This document shows, in pieces, positions 48,781 through 61,506 of a DNA stretch of 64,000 nt (position 1 is its first letter; every line of letters begins with the position of its first letter). The stretch covers positions 4,774,001-4,838,000 of the forward strand of contig NW_025920104.1 of the NCBI RefSeq assembly GCF_902686445.1, in the 5' to 3' direction. The translations under genes and the position numbers were made by a program. Below the pieces are notes generated by a model that searched no databases, was not told the DNA's origin, and worked only from the letters and a program-made list of their open reading frames with translations. The stretch comes from Sciurus carolinensis. Its lineage: Eukaryota > Chordata > Mammalia > Rodentia > Sciuridae.

Positions 48781-50375
48781 GGATCACAAAGATTTTGGTG
48801 GTTTCAAATTTAAAAACCACCATTTTCTTTCAGCATGTAAAGGTGGCACACTATAGCCTCCTGACCCCAGTCAATTCTGATAGGCCATTAGTTTTTTTTC
48901 ACTCTTCTTCTTCTTTCTCCTGAATACCTTTTCATTCTTTATAAAAAAAATAATCTATGAAGGTCATGACATAAATTTTACCATCATAACCACCCACATC
49001 TGTTGATCATGCCTGGGACAGTTGGAATGCAGAGGCCTAGGGAGGTCAGTGAACCCTGTGGATGGACATGGAGCTCCCAATGATCAGGATCATGTTGACA
49101 TAAGATGGAGTTGGCCTGCACACCTGCCTGTCTTCCTTCTAGCAAGCTGCTGGCTTCTTCCTCATATGAGCTCCTGAGGTCTCAGGTGCTTCCACAAGGC
49201 AGATGTCCCATGGGTGGACCTGAGCTTCATGGTGCTGTAGTAACAGCTGTCCACTTGTTATGCATCTGAGATCTCCTCAAATGCATCAAGACCCTGAGGC
49301 CTCCAGAAACTGAGAGTTACTGCTGTGAATATTGACTCTTTCCTCCCCAATACAATTCTATAAGGAATCCTAACATAAAGGATGAAAAATCAGACCTGGA
49401 TCTTCAAACCTCATCCTCAAGTTCCCCAGAACACCAACACAGAACAGAATTCCTTGTGAAGCATAAGATGTCATGCTGGGGAGACAGGTGTATCTTGTCA
49501 ATAGAGACCTAGTGGTACTGTCCAGGAGAGGTCACTAGAGAGGAACCTGACACAGACCTGCCTGTTGGTTCCTCTTTACCACGTGACTGACTTTAAAAAA
49601 TGATGATGAAAACCTTTTCTATCCTGAATACTGTTCCAAAATGGGAATCTTGCCATAGATTTTTCCATTTTACAGAAGTTATTTTCTGCTCTGAATGCCT
49701 CTTGATAGGGTGTAACACATGGTAGAAAATAGATCTGTGACTTGGTTCAGATGTCTCCTTCTAGCATATAGAACCCTAGTCCATGAGCTGACTCCTGTGA
49801 ACACTTAGAGATGGTAGGGCTTGCTGGCTTCTCTCTGACACCACCCAGGCTTCTGTCAAATTCACCATATTTGCTTTCCAATGTGTTTCCTCTTGGTGCC
49901 TTGGAATGAGAGCAAGCAGACAGTGTGAGGGTACAGGAAAGTCTGACCCCACTAGGCAAGCAGGCATGCTTGCATAGGGCAACCTGCAGGGGTGCAGGGA
50001 AGTCTGACTAAGAGTATGCAGGCCATTTGAGGGGCATGGAGAATCCTGCTGAGATGCAGGGAAGATTGACTCACAGTGAGAAGCAGGCAGTGAGCAAGGT
50101 TGGGCAAAAAAGCTAGGGTGCATGAAGATGGACACTGCTAAGCAAACAGGTAGTGTGAGAGATGTTTTGAAAATTGGTGGGATGTAGAGAAGGTGGACAC
50201 ACAGTGAGTAAGCAGGCAATGTAAGAGTCACGCAGACACCTGCTGGGTTGTGGAGATGACTGACCCAGCTGAGCAAAGGCACATGGGTTGGTGGGGACTG
50301 AGGCAAACACTGGATGAGTATACACCTGGCAGATGCACTAGAGTCCAGTTCAGAAGAATTGTCCAGCATTTTTTT

Positions 50376-50622
50376 ATTAGCTAAATATTTTATATCCAAA
50401 CTGAATTTCAAGTACAAACACACAAACTGTTTATACTTTGCCTCATTAAAAACAGTCCAATTAAAAAACAAGCAAAATACATGAATAGGCATTTCTCCAA
50501 AGATATACCAACATGTCCAAAGAAGTACATGAAAAGATGCTCAACATCATTAATCATTATGGAAATGCAAATCAAAACCACAGTGAGATGCTACTTCATA
50601 TCCATTAGGATGACTATTATTT
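50376..50622 (+). repeat. Older L1 fragment in opposite orientation, inside the insertion
   Basis: From about 50448 the plus strand carries ORF2 3' sequence (gaataggcatttctcc, gctcaacatcattaatc, atgcaaatcaaaaccac). It lies between the target copy at 50363 and the 3' end of the long L1. The simplest reading is that it was carried along as 3' flank by readthrough of the source L1. Confidence 0.6.
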
Positions 50623-50624
50623 TT

Positions 50625-50936
50625 TGTGTTTTTTTAATTTTTTTTTTTATTGTAAAAAAATGGGGTAATTTTTTTTCAGTTCTTTTTTTTATTGTAAACA
50701 AATGGGATACATGTTGTTTCAATGTTTGTACATGGCGTAAAGGCATACCATTTGTGTAATCATAAATTTACATAGGGTAATGTTGTTTGATTCATTCTGC
50801 CATTTTTTCCCTTCCCCCCTTCCCCTCCCACCCTTCCCCTCCATCTGTACAGTCCTTCCTTCCTCCATTCCTGCCCCCCTCCCTAAACCCAACTCCAACC
50901 CCAACACTAACCCCTCCCACCCCCCATTATGTGTCA
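50625..50936 (-). mobile_element. L1 3' UTR with G-rich polypurine tract
   Basis: The minus strand is almost pure purine with many GGGG/GGGGG runs at 50805-50928, typical of L1 3' UTRs and able to form G-quadruplexes. The terminal 25-30 bp (a T-run then attgtaaacaaatggg) occurs twice in tandem at about 50640-50710. Confidence 0.75.
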
Positions 50937-53900
50937 TCATCCACTTATTAGCGATATCATTCTTCCTTTGTTTTTTTGAGATTGGCTTATCTCACTTAGC
51001 ATGATATTCTCCAGTTTCATCCATTTGCCTGCAAATGCCATAATTTTATCGTTCTTTATGACTGAGTAATATTCCATTGTATATATATACCACATTTTCT
51101 TTATCCATTCATCAATTGAAGGACATCTAGGTTGGTTCCACAATCTGGCTATTGTGAACTGAGCAGCTATGAACATTGATGTGGCTGTATCTCTGTAATA
51201 TGCTGATTTTAAGTCCTTTGGGTATAGGCCAAGGAGTGGGATAGCTGGGTCAAATGGTGTTTCCATTCCAAGTTTTCTAAGGAATCTCCACACTGCTTTC
51301 CAGAGTGGCTGCACTAATTTGCAGTCCCACCAGCAATGTATGAGTGTACCTTTCTCCCCACATCCTCGCCAACAACTGTTGTTGCTTGTATTCTTGATAA
51401 TTGCCATTCTAATTGGGGTGAGATGGAATCTTAGGGTGGTTTTGATTTGCATTTCTCTTATTACTAGAGATGTTGAACATTTTTCCATATGTTTCTTGAT
51501 TGCTTGTATATCTTCTTCTGTGAAGTGTCTATTCATTTCCTTAGCCCATTTGTCAGTTGGATTATTTACATTCTTGGTGTAGAGATTTATGAGTTCTTTA
51601 TAGATTCTGGAGATTAGGGCTCTATCTGAAGTATGATTGGCAAAGATTTTCTCCCACTCTGTAGGCTCTTTCTTTGCATTGCTGATAGTTTCCTTTGCTG
51701 AGAGAAAGCTTTTTAGTTTGAATCTATCCCAGTTATTAATTCTTGCTTTTATTTCTTGTGCTATGGGAGTCCTGTTGAGGAAGTCTGGTCCTAAGCCGAC
51801 ATGTTGAAGCTCTGGACCTACTTTTTCTTCTATAAGATGCAAGGTCTCTGGTCTGATTCCGAGATCCTTAATCCATTTTGAGTTTAGTTTCGTGCATGGT
51901 GAGAGATATGGGTTTATTTTTATTCTGTTGCATACGGATTTTCAATTCTCCCAGCACCATTTGTTGAAGAGGGTATCTTTTCTCCATTGCATATTTTTGG
52001 CCCCTTTGTCTACTATGAGAAAATTGTATTTATTTGGGTTTGTGTCCGTGTCCTCTATTCTGTACCATTGATCCACCTTTCTATTTTGGTACCAATACCA
52101 TGCCGTTTTTGTTACTATTGCTTTGTAGTAGAGTTGAAGATCTGGTATTGCGATACCCCCTGCTTCACTCTTTCTGCCAAGGATTGCTTTAGCTATTCTG
52201 GGTTTTTTATTCTTCCAGATGAATTTCATAATTGCTTGCTCTATTTCTGTAAGGTACATCATTGGGATTTTCATTGGAATTGCATTGAATCTGTATAGCA
52301 CTTTTGGTAGTATGGCCATTTTGACAATATTAATTCTTCCTATCCAAGAACATGGGAGATCTTTCCATCTTCTAAGGTTTTCTTATTTTCTTTCCTTAGT
52401 GTTCTGTAGTTCTCATTGTAGAGGTCTTTCACCTCTTTTGTGAGATTGATTCCCAAATACTTTATTTTTTCGAAGCTATTGTGAATGGGGTAGTTTTCCT
52501 AATTTCTCTTTCTGAAGATTCATCGCTTATGTATAAAAATGCCTTAGATTTATGTGCATTGATCTTATATCCCGCTACTTTACGGAATTCACTTATGAGA
52601 TCTAAAAGTTTTCTGGTGGAATTTCCTGGTTCCTCTATGTATACCATCATATCATTAGCAAATAGGGATAGTTTGAGTTCTTCTTTTCCCATTCGTATCC
52701 CTTTAATTTCTTTGGTCTGTCTAATTGCTCTGGCTAGAGTTTCAAGGACGATATTGAATAGAAGTGGTGAAAGAGGGCATCCCTGCCTTGTTCCAGTTTT
52801 TAGAGGGAATGCTTTCAGTTTTTCACCATTTAGAATGATATTAGCCATGGGTTTAGCGTAGATGGCCTTTACAATGTTAAGGAATGTTCCCACTATCCCT
52901 ATTTTTTCTAGTGTTTTGAGCATGAAGGGGTGCTGTATTTTATCAAATGCTTTTTCTGCATCTATCGAAATAATCATGTGATTCTTGACTTTAAGTCTAT
53001 TGATATGGTGAATGACATTTATTGATTTCCTGATGTTGAACCAACCTTGCATCCCTGGGATGAAACCCACTTGATCATGGTGCACTATCTTTTTAATATG
53101 TTTTTGTATGCGATTTGCTAAAATTTTGTTGAGAATTTTTGCGTCGATGTTCATTAAAGATATTGGTCTGAAATTTTCTTTCCTCGATGTGTCTCTGTCT
53201 GGTTTAGGAATCATGGTAATATTGGCTTCATAGAATGAGTTTGGGAGAGTTCCCTCCTCTTCTATTTTCTGGAATACTTTGAGAAGTATTGGAATGAGTT
53301 CTTCTTTAAAAGTCTTGTAGAACTCAGCTGAGAACCCATCTGGTCCTGGACTTTTCTTTGTTGGAAGGCTTTTGATGACTTCTTCTATTTCATTACTTGA
53401 AATTGGTCTATTTAAATTGTGTATGTCCTCCTCGTTCAGTTTTGGCAATTCATATGTCTCTAGAAACCTGTTGATGTCTTCGAAATTTTCTATTTTGTTG
53501 GAGTATAGATTTTCAAAATAGCTTCTAATTATGTTTTGTATTTCGGTCGTGTCTGTTGTGATATTTCCTTGTTCATTCCGAATTTTAGTGATTTGGGTTT
53601 TCTCTCGTCTTCTCTTTGTTAGTGTGGCTAAAGGTTTATCAATTTTGTTTATTTTTTCGAAGAACCAACTATTTATTTTGTCAATTTTTTTGTATTGTTT
53701 CTTTTGTTTCAATTTTGTTGATTTCAGCTCTCAGTTTAACTATTTCCTGTCTTCTACTACTTTTGGTGTTGGTCTGTTCTTCTTTTTCTAGGGCTTTGAG
53801 CTGTAGTGTTAGGTCATTTATTTTTTGAGTTTTACTTCTTTTATTAAATGCACTCCATGAAATAAATCTTCCTCTAAGTACCACTTTCATAGTGTCCCAG

Positions 53901-54787
53901 AGATTTTGATATGATGTTTCTTTGTTCTCGTTTACCTCTAAGAATTTTTTAATTTTCTTCCTAATATCTTCTGTTATCCATTCATCATATAGTAGCATAT
54001 TGTTTAATCTCCAGGTGTTGGAGTAGTTTCTGTTTTTTACTCTTTCATTAATTTGTAACTTCAATCCATTATGATCTGATAGAATACAAGGTAGTGTCTC
54101 TATCTTCTTGTATTTGCTGACATTAGCTTTGTGGCATAATATATTGTCTATTTTAGAGAAGGATCCATGTGCTGCTGAGAAGAAAGTGTATTTGCTCTTG
54201 GTTGGATGGTATATTCTATAAATGTCTGTTAAGTCTAAATTATTGATTGTGTTATTGAGATCTATGGTTTCTTTGTTCAATTTTTGTTTGGAAGATCTGT
54301 CCAGTGGTGAAAGAGGCGTGTTAAAATCACCTAGTATTATTGTGTTATGGTCTATTTGGTTTCTAAAATTGAGAAGGATTTGTTTAACATACATGGATGA
54401 GCCACTGTTTGGGGCATAGATGTTTATGATTGTTATATCTTGCTGATTTATGCTTCCCTTAAGCAGTATGAAATGTCCTTCTTTATCCCTTCTAACTAAC
54501 ATTGGCTTGAAGTCCACATTATCTGAAATGAGGATGGATACTCCAGCTTTTTTGCTGAGCCCATGTGCATGGTATGTTTTTCCCCATCCTTTCACCTTTA
54601 GTCTATGGGTATCTCTTTCTATGAGGTGAGTCTCTTGCAGGCAACATATTGTTGGATCTTTCTTTTTAATCCAAACTGCCAGTCTATGTCTTTTGATTGA
54701 TGAATTCAGGCCAGTAACATTCAGGGTTATTATTGAGATATGATTTGTATTCCCAGTCATTTGGTTCATATTTAAAATTTTTGACAC
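50937..54787 (-). pseudogene. L1 ORF2 (endonuclease-reverse transcriptase), broken
   Basis: Four consecutive minus-strand blocks: 54787-53681 (endonuclease, with ITLNVTGLNSS and CLQETHL motifs), 53712-52462 (RT), 52319-51942, and 50937-51842 (C-terminus). The C-terminal block has the Cys-rich motif CWRGCGEKG then HCWWDC. Block changes mark at least three frameshifts or stops. The RT catalytic box, normally F/YADD, reads FAND, an Asp-to-Asn change at a catalytic residue. ORF2p nicks DNA and copies L1 RNA at the target. This copy cannot. Confidence 0.9.
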
Positions 54788-54818
54788 ATCTTGGTTCCTC
54801 CTTTATTTGACAGTTCCT

Positions 54819-55827
54819 TTAGGATAATTCCTCCCTTTGCTGATTTGCTTCTTTGTTTTTTATCTCTTCCTCATGAAATATTTTGCTGAGAATGTTCTGT
54901 AATGCTGGCTTTCTTTTTGTAAATTCTTTTAGCTTTTGTTTATCATGGAATGATCTTATTTCATCGTCAAATTTGAAGGTAAGTTTTGCTGGGTATAAGA
55001 TTCTTGGTTGGCATCCATTTTCTTTCAGAGCTTGAAAAATGTTGTTCCAGGCCCTTCTAGCTTTTAGGGTCTGGATTGAAAAATCTGCTGATATCCTTAT
55101 TGGCTTCCCCCTGAATGTAATTTGGTTCTTTTCTCTCACAGCCTTTAAAATTCTGTCTTTATTTTGTATGTTAGGTATTTTCATTATAATGTGCCTTGGT
55201 GTGGTCTGTTGTAATTTTGTGTATTTGGAGTCCTATAAGCCTCTTAGACTTGATTTTCCATTTCATTCTTCAGATTTGGGAAATTTTCTGATATTATTTC
55301 TTCAAATAGATTGTTCATTCCTTTGGTTTGTTTCTCTAAGCCTTCCTCAATCCCAATAATTCTCAAATTTGGTCTTTTCATGATATCCCATAGTTCTGGG
55401 AGATTCTGTTCATGATTTCTCACCATCTTCTCTGTTCAACTTTGTTTTCGAGGTTAAATATTTTGTCTTCAATATCTGAAGTTCTGTCTTCCAGCTGTTC
55501 TATCCTATTTGCTATGCTTTCTATGGAGTTCTTAATTTGTTTTATTGTTTCCTTCATTTCAAGGATTTCTGTTTGGTTTTTTTTCAATATCTCTAACTCT
55601 TTATTGAAATGATATTTTGCTTCCTGAATTTGCTCTGTTAACTGTCGATTGGTGCGATCGTTCAATGCCTGCATTTGCTCTTTCATTTCATCGTTTGCTT
55701 CCCTAATCGTTTTAATTATGTACATTCTGAACTCCCTTTCTGTCATTTCTTCTGCCATGCTGTCGTTGGATTTTATTGATGTAACATCTAGATTTGTTTG
55801 GGGCATTTTCTTCCCTTGTTTTCTCAT
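54819..55827 (-). pseudogene. L1 ORF1 (RNA-binding chaperone), broken
   Basis: Three minus-strand blocks in different frames. 55827-55420 is a basic N-terminus plus a long heptad coiled coil (EQLEDRTSDIEDKI). 55426-55244 holds the RRM start (NLRIIGIEEG). 55184-54819 is the C-terminal domain (KENGCQPRILYPAKLTF). ORF1p trimers coat L1 RNA. Two frame changes inactivate it. The start is the first ATG after the GC-rich 5' UTR. Confidence 0.88.
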
Positions 55828-57524
55828 ATTGTTCAGGAATCAGTGGGTCATTAAGATATTGCAGATTTCCTCTATCAACTTATAATATCCCTGAAGATTG
55901 CTAGTATATCCCCTCTTATCCTTCAGTAGCCTGAAGTCTTGGAGAAGGTTGATAATGCAGAGCTCCACGAAGAAGCTGCCTCTCTAGGTGTGGTAACCCT
56001 CAGGTGGCGTATATTCCCTGCTAGTGGGCAGAGGTGCCTCCACTTGTTGACCAATGGTCATCCAATGGGGAACTAGACTGCGGGCTGAGGCAAGGCCTGT
56101 TTGTGCCTATGTCTCTGGCTTTACCGTCCCTGTGGGAAAACCTCCCCTGGCCGGGAAGAGTCACTCGGTGGGGACGTCTCGCTGGTCAGTTGCCCTCCTA
56201 GAGGTTCCCCTCAATCTAAAACTACCACCTGGGCTGGGCTGTCTTCCTCTGAAACGATCCCAGGGGCCCGGACCTACCTCCTGGGCCTGGGAGCCTCACC
56301 CTTCACAGGCGAGTCTCCTTAGGCTGCCTCTCCCAGAGAATCTGCCCGCTGCCCTGGAAACTTCACTCCGCCCCTAGGCGTGTCTCTGTGCAGCTCTTCC
56401 AGCAAGAAGCCACCTAGCTCCTGGGACCCTGCTCTGCACCAATCGCCTGGCTATGCAGCCCCTCCCCTGAGCCACCACCTGGAGCCCCATACAATAGCTC
56501 CAAGACCCAGAGACCCGCCACACACCTCCTCCTCCAGACAGCCGCCCGGTTTCCGACGCAGTCACTAGGAGTCCAAACAACTCACTTCGGGTCTCCTCCT
56601 CCCGCCAACCACCCGTAGCCCTAGGCAGTCACTCCAAGTCCAAGTGACCCACCCTGTTCCTCCTCCTCCTCCTTGGGGTAGCCTGCCGAGTGTTCAGGAG
56701 CGGTGACTCCAAGACCAGGTGACTCACCACGCTCCTCCTCCAGGCAGGCCACCGGTGTTCAGGAACAGTCGCTTTTAGTCCAATCAGCTCACCACTCGCC
56801 TCCTCCTCTGGCAACCGCCTGTGGTTCTGATGCAGTCACTCCCAGACTAAGCGTCCCACCGCTCTCCTCCTCCAGGCAGACCACCAGTGTTCTGGAGCAG
56901 CTGCTCCGAGTTCAAACAGCTCATCACGCAGCTCCTCCTCCGGCAACCGCCCTCGGTTCTGATGCAGTCACTCCCAGGTCAAGCAACACGCCACGCTCCT
57001 CCTCCTCCTCCGAGCAACCTCCCGGCACTCAGGAGCGCCCACTCTGAGTTGAAACAGCTCACCACGCAGCTCCTCCTCTGGCAACCGCCCGTGGCTCTGA
57101 TGCAGTCACTCCTAGACCAAGCATCCCGCCGCGCTCCTCCTCTTCCTCCGGACAACCCCCCGGTGTTCAGAAGCGGTTTTTCTGGGTCCAAACAGCTCTC
57201 CACGCAGCTCCTCCCCAGGCAGCCGCCTGGAGCCCCAGTGGCTGCTCAAGTCCAAGCGCTATGCTGAGCCGCCTCCTCTACGATGATCCCAGTTGTCCGT
57301 GTTTACCGCTCCAGCAGGGGGAGGGGCGTCTTGCCGAGCAACTCCACTTCACAAATTCCCTGCAGTTCTGGGGCTACTGCCCCATCCGGGATGCCTCCCC
57401 AACAGGAGAGACACACCCGGCAGCTTTGAGTTGGTCCCAAGTCTCTCACTATCTCCTCTTTTGAATCTTGCGTCCTGGAGCAGCGTGAAATGCAGCCGCC
57501 CTCTAGTCCGCCATCTTGGCCCGC
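55828..57524 (-). promoter_or_regulatory. L1 5' UTR/promoter with tandem monomers
   Basis: About 1.7 kb, GC-rich and CpG-containing, unlike the AT-rich flanks. A recurring segment (ggcaaccgcc, then ctctgatgcagtcactcc) starts at 56810, 56942 and 57080, giving spacings of 132 and 138 bp. Weaker copies lie to either side. Tandem 5' UTR monomers act as the internal promoter in other rodent L1 families. Confidence 0.75.
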
Positions 57525-57536
57525 CCAGCATTTTTT

Positions 57537-57668
57537 AAAAATATTTTTTAATCACAGATGAATGCAGTGCCTTTATTTTATTTGCTTATTTTATGTGGTG
57601 CTGAGAATCAAACACTCTGCCTCACATGTTCTAGGTGATCACTGTACCACTGAGCCACCAACCCAGCC
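57537..57668 (-). repeat. ID-type SINE next to the L1 insertion
   Basis: The complement of a full ID element: an AT-rich tail (tgcctttattttatttgc), tggtgctgagaatcaaac, and ccactgagccaccaacccagcc. The L1 entered the T/A-rich sequence at its tail side. Confidence 0.75.
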
Positions 57669-57701
57669 TACGGTCAGCATGTTTTTAATTATGGGTTTGC
57701 A

Positions 57702-58359
57702 GTTGCATCCTTGGTTGAGAGAAAGTCACAGTTGGGAAATGCAGGTCCCAGGTAGATTTCAGAGCTGCCAAGACTCAGCTTCTTCCACCCCAGCAGTGCA
57801 TGAGGTTCTGCAACCCCAGCTTCCTTCCTGGGCTCAGCCCTGGCCTTCGATTCTTCCTCTTTCAGGAGTGACAATGTCTCCCAAGCCTCTAGGAACTAAA
57901 TCCTTGTGAAGAGTGACATTGCCACCCAGAATGTTGCCCAGGGTGGTGGACCCTGTGTCCCTGGGATCCATGGTCAAGCCCAAGACCTCTGTATCCCATC
58001 TAAGTCCCACTGGCACAGCCTGAGATTTGGACATCGCAGTTGCAGCTTCCCACTGCATGTGGCCTCCAGGAGCCACACCACAGGAAGCCCCACAGGCAGG
58101 ATGGATCCATACATCTTCATGGCACCCATAAAAAACCACACTCAACCTTCTAGATCCCTACAACATCTATTATGGATAAAAACCACAGGTAGAAACACCT
58201 CAACAGAGCTGCACCTCCAAGGACCCTGTGGTCAAGAAGAAGGATACATCAGTCTCTTTTGCTGCCACCATGCCCTGCTGCAGAGTCTACCATACACTGG
58301 ACAGCAGCCACCATCACCAAGGTCCGTATCAAGCCCAGTTCAGACCAGGGGAGAGGAAG
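57702..58359 (+). pseudogene. GAB-like large middle exon with two premature stops
   Basis: The homologous frame gives RSDNVSQASR, then KSDIATQNVAQGGGPC, SGxPTGRMDPYIFMAP-like text and PPSPRSVSSPVQTR, matching in order the Ser-rich and proline (Grb2 SH3-binding) part of GAB2-type proteins. TGA at 57801-57803 and TAA at 57897-57899 interrupt it. From 57900 on the frame is open to the donor at 58360 (gaag|gtaac). The start at 57702 follows a tttgcag acceptor and is approximate. Confidence 0.6.
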
Positions 58360-59447
58360 GTAACACAGAGTCCTCACAGTTTGCTGGCCCTCATTACCCA
58401 GGCCTAAGAAAGACTTTCAACACCTGTGGTCACTGACATTTGGGATGCAGGCCTCCTCTGCAATCCCAGTTTGTTCTTGGAGAAGTCCCTGCTCACTGAG
58501 GGAGTACCAACCTTTTGGTTAACCACAGTACAGTATGTTACAAGCTTCACTGTGCCTCAAATCATAGCATATTATTCAGTTAAAAATCAAAATAAGAATT
58601 AAAATGAAATAAACCTCAGTTCGAATTGCAGCCAAACCTAGAGGTGCTAACAGACTATTAAAAATATAAGAACATAAACGTATTTTCTAAGCTACACTTG
58701 CATCTCTGTGGTTGAAATCTGAAAGTCAATTAGAAGTCCTTCCTTCTGCTGTCACTGGTTTTCTCTGAGTGCATTCCAGCTCTGTGGGCACCTCATCTGC
58801 TTGATGCAGGAACAGTCTGCTTTGGCATTGCACCCCAGAACCTTCACAACCTTCTTTCATGCATACTGGTCTTTAGGAAGTTGGCCAGGACAGGGAGCTG
58901 AATCTCCCTGTCATGTGATTCCTGAGGATAGGAGACATACTCAGCATCCTCAGTGGCAGTAATGACTCAGCCACAGGGTCCTGGCATCTGCATTGGAGCT
59001 CTGTGCTCATCCCCTTGGCCTGGAATTGAGGCAGAGTTGCTTGAAAACATGCTCCACCCCTCTGGAGCTCACCTCCAGTTGGAAAGATAAAACACACATA
59101 TAAAAACCATTGCCCATATTTTCATTGTGACTTGTAAGGGCTGCACAGGCTTGAGGCTGGAAATGTCCACTGTGCTGGTCAGGTTGGGTGAGCAGGAGCA
59201 TAGGGTGAAGGGGGAGGTGAATGAGAGATGGTAGAAGTCATGATGCCACCTAGAGCAATGCCTGTGACTAGGGGGGATTTATAATTTCTAAGTGCAAAGG
59301 CAGATGTATCAGAAGGAACCCTGTACTGGAGGATCAGGGTTTGTGTACTCTGGAGGACAAGTAAGACCCAGAGTGACTGTGGAGGGCAAGAGGAATGTCC
59401 AAGCAGGACCAACTTAGGCCATGTGGGTTTGACATCCTTTGTCACAG

Positions 59448-59542
59448 CTTCCTTCCCTGAGGCCTGCAAGAACTACCTGTGGGGCACAAAGAGTGCAGAA
59501 ACTTCTGCTGACTCCAGGGCCCATGGAGACAACTTTCACCAG
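59448..59542 (+). pseudogene. Candidate GAB-like exon
   Basis: A 95-bp open segment between gtcacag and a consensus donor CAG|GTGAGT. Its phase (enters with one base carried, leaves complete) links the exon ending 58359 to the exon starting 60485. Similarity to GAB2 is weak (a KSAETSADSR stretch). The call rests mainly on splice phase. Confidence 0.45.
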
Positions 59543-60484
59543 GTGAGTGGGTTTTGAGTGGCTCTGCAGGCACTTTGGACAGGTGCACAGCACCACCCCA
59601 TGAACTATCAGCACATCCCCAGTGATGGGAGCTCCCTGGAAGAATTCAGCCTGGGTTCTTACCTCAGTTCAGGGACTTGTGTCACTGCAGAGTCCCTAGT
59701 CTGGAAGAAAGGAATGTGGTGAGTTGGACTTGGGCACAGGCTCCTTGAATCAGCTGGTGGGCAGAGCAGGAAAGGCTGGGTGGTGGTCTTCCTTCCAGCA
59801 GCCTCACCCACAGAGTCTCTCCTAGAACAGAAATGGTGCAGCAGGTGCTGAATCATGTACAAAAGGATGGGCACTCAAGTGCAAGAGCCCAGACTGTGTG
59901 GAAGGCTCTGGGAACTGCCAAGGTGTCAGCAATCAGATTGGTGCTCTGAGGACTGTGAAATACAGCTGAGAAATATCTCAGCTGTGTGCCTAGCAGTGGG
60001 CGCAGGGCTGAGCAAGCAGCTGAGGTGTTCACCTCCACTGCAGCTTGTGACCCAAGCTGAAAACTTCTGAGCATGCATCATGGCCCTAGGCCCATGTTCC
60101 AGGCCCAGGATTGCCCATATGATACTTCCCCTGATCAGCTCTGATAGGGTGAACTGGCATGGTGAGGCTGGAGGCACAACCAACCCATGCAGTCTGCAGT
60201 CAGGGCTGTCCCTGCCCATCAGGCCTCTGGAGTGAGTCCACCCAGGGACCAGGAGTGTTTTAAAGAAGACTTTCCCCAGATGATGGTGGATCCCAAGAAA
60301 GCTGAATGAGGACCACATACATCCTCTCTTTCCATTCAGACTTCTTCCTGATTCATCTTTGCAGGCTCCACAGTCACAGTGTGCCCAACACAGTGGTACC
60401 TAACTTAACTTGAATATTGATCTTCACACCCTTCCTGTTTCTTCTGGTCAGTGTTGGCTGTTTCCTTCATTCTCCTATCTTTAG

Positions 60485-60749
60485 GCAGAAGAAAGAGATA
60501 CTAGCCATGTGGATGAAGCTGGTTCTGGAGATGAATATATGCCCATGAGCACACTTCCCTCCATCCTGCTGGGCATGGAGAGAGTAGGTGGGAATTCCCA
60601 GAATATCCATAACCCCAGGAGCCCAGGGAGCCCTCACTTTAACACTCCTAGCTGCTCACCTGCAACCCGCCCTTCACACAAAGACCTTGCCAGAGGAAGT
60701 GAGATCCAGCCTCCTGCTGTAGACTGTAGCATCAAGCCAGGCTGTAAAG
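60485..60749 (+). pseudogene. GAB-like exon with PI3K-binding motif
   Basis: The acceptor cctatctttag and donor AAAG|GTAAGT bound an open 265-bp exon. It contains GDEYMPMS (a YxxM motif for PI3K p85), LLGMERVGGNSQ and RGSEIQPPAV, in the order found in GAB2. The second YxxM of the GAB2 exon is lost here. This is the best-preserved exon. Confidence 0.75.
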
Positions 60750-61506
60750 GTAAGTACACTCTTTCCCTGTCCCACATCTGGACAACATCTAGGCTCTGTT
60801 TGCTTTCTCAGGTATCAGATGGATCCTGAACTTAGGGTTAAGTCATTGGGCAAATCATTGAAGCTCAATCTTATTTCTTATCTGTGAAAGGGGAAGTACC
60901 TCCCCCTAGGTTATGGGAGGAGAGTCCCCAGGATAGAAACTGGGCACTGCAGGTATTCACTGCAGTCAGTTCTGGTCCCTGCATGGACCAAGAGGAAGGG
61001 ATCCGAGGTCCAGGTCTACACTGCCTGAATCTGTAGTCCAAGGCCCAGTGACAGGGGTGCAGGGGAGGAACAGAAGCAAGAGCACCAGCAGGCTAATGGG
61101 CTGGCTAACAGGAATTCAGTCCCAGTGCTTGGAGCTCAAGCTGCAGGGCTTGTGTAGCCACAACTTTCCACAGTGTCCTGCAAGCCTGCACAGGGTCAGT
61201 GGGGAATGGTACCAGTGACCCAACTCCACTTCAGATGCAGCCTCTTGCTGTATATTATAAAATCATAAACCTGGGTAGAAAAATCTATGGCTAGACCATT
61301 TGTACCATTTTGGATGCTGGACATGTGATTACCATAGATAAAGTAGGAAAAACGTAGAATTGGGAACATGAAGAACAATGTGAAGCTGTGCCTCAGTTTC
61401 CCCATGTGAAGCTGGAGTGGCCATGAATTTCCTCCATGAACATACTGTGTGTCTGCACTTGTGTTTTTTTGCTTGTCTGGTCACTGAGTTCTTGCTCCTG
61501 TTCCAG

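Larger units (their letters stand above)
50376..57524 (-). mobile_element. Near full-length L1 retrotransposon with probable 3' transduction
   Basis: Minus-strand L1 with 5' UTR (57524-55828), ORF1 (55827-54819), a 31-bp gap, ORF2 (54787-50937) and 3' UTR to about 50625. The right end reads, on the minus strand, GGCGGGCCAAGATGGCGGAC, an L1-like 5' start. CCAGCATTTTTT occurs at 50363-50374 and 57525-57536 and is read as the target-site duplication. The joined target has TTTTTT next to AAAAA, as expected for L1 endonuclease. Both ORFs are broken and the RT box is mutated, so it is inactive. Confidence 0.88.
33056..57701. other. Long intron of the GAB-like locus filled with repeats
   Basis: About 24.6 kb between recognised exons. 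It holds an L1 3' fragment, SINEs, provirus B and a near full-length L1, each listed. Between them (35646-36076, 36181-37274, 37373-38873, 45897-46544, 46673-48454 and 48781-50362) no further coding exon was recognised. Weak MIR-like traces occur near 36680 and 45960. Confidence 0.55.

Noticed and set aside
50937..54787. L1 as an active element
   Set aside because: ORF1 and ORF2 have several frame breaks and the RT box is FAND.
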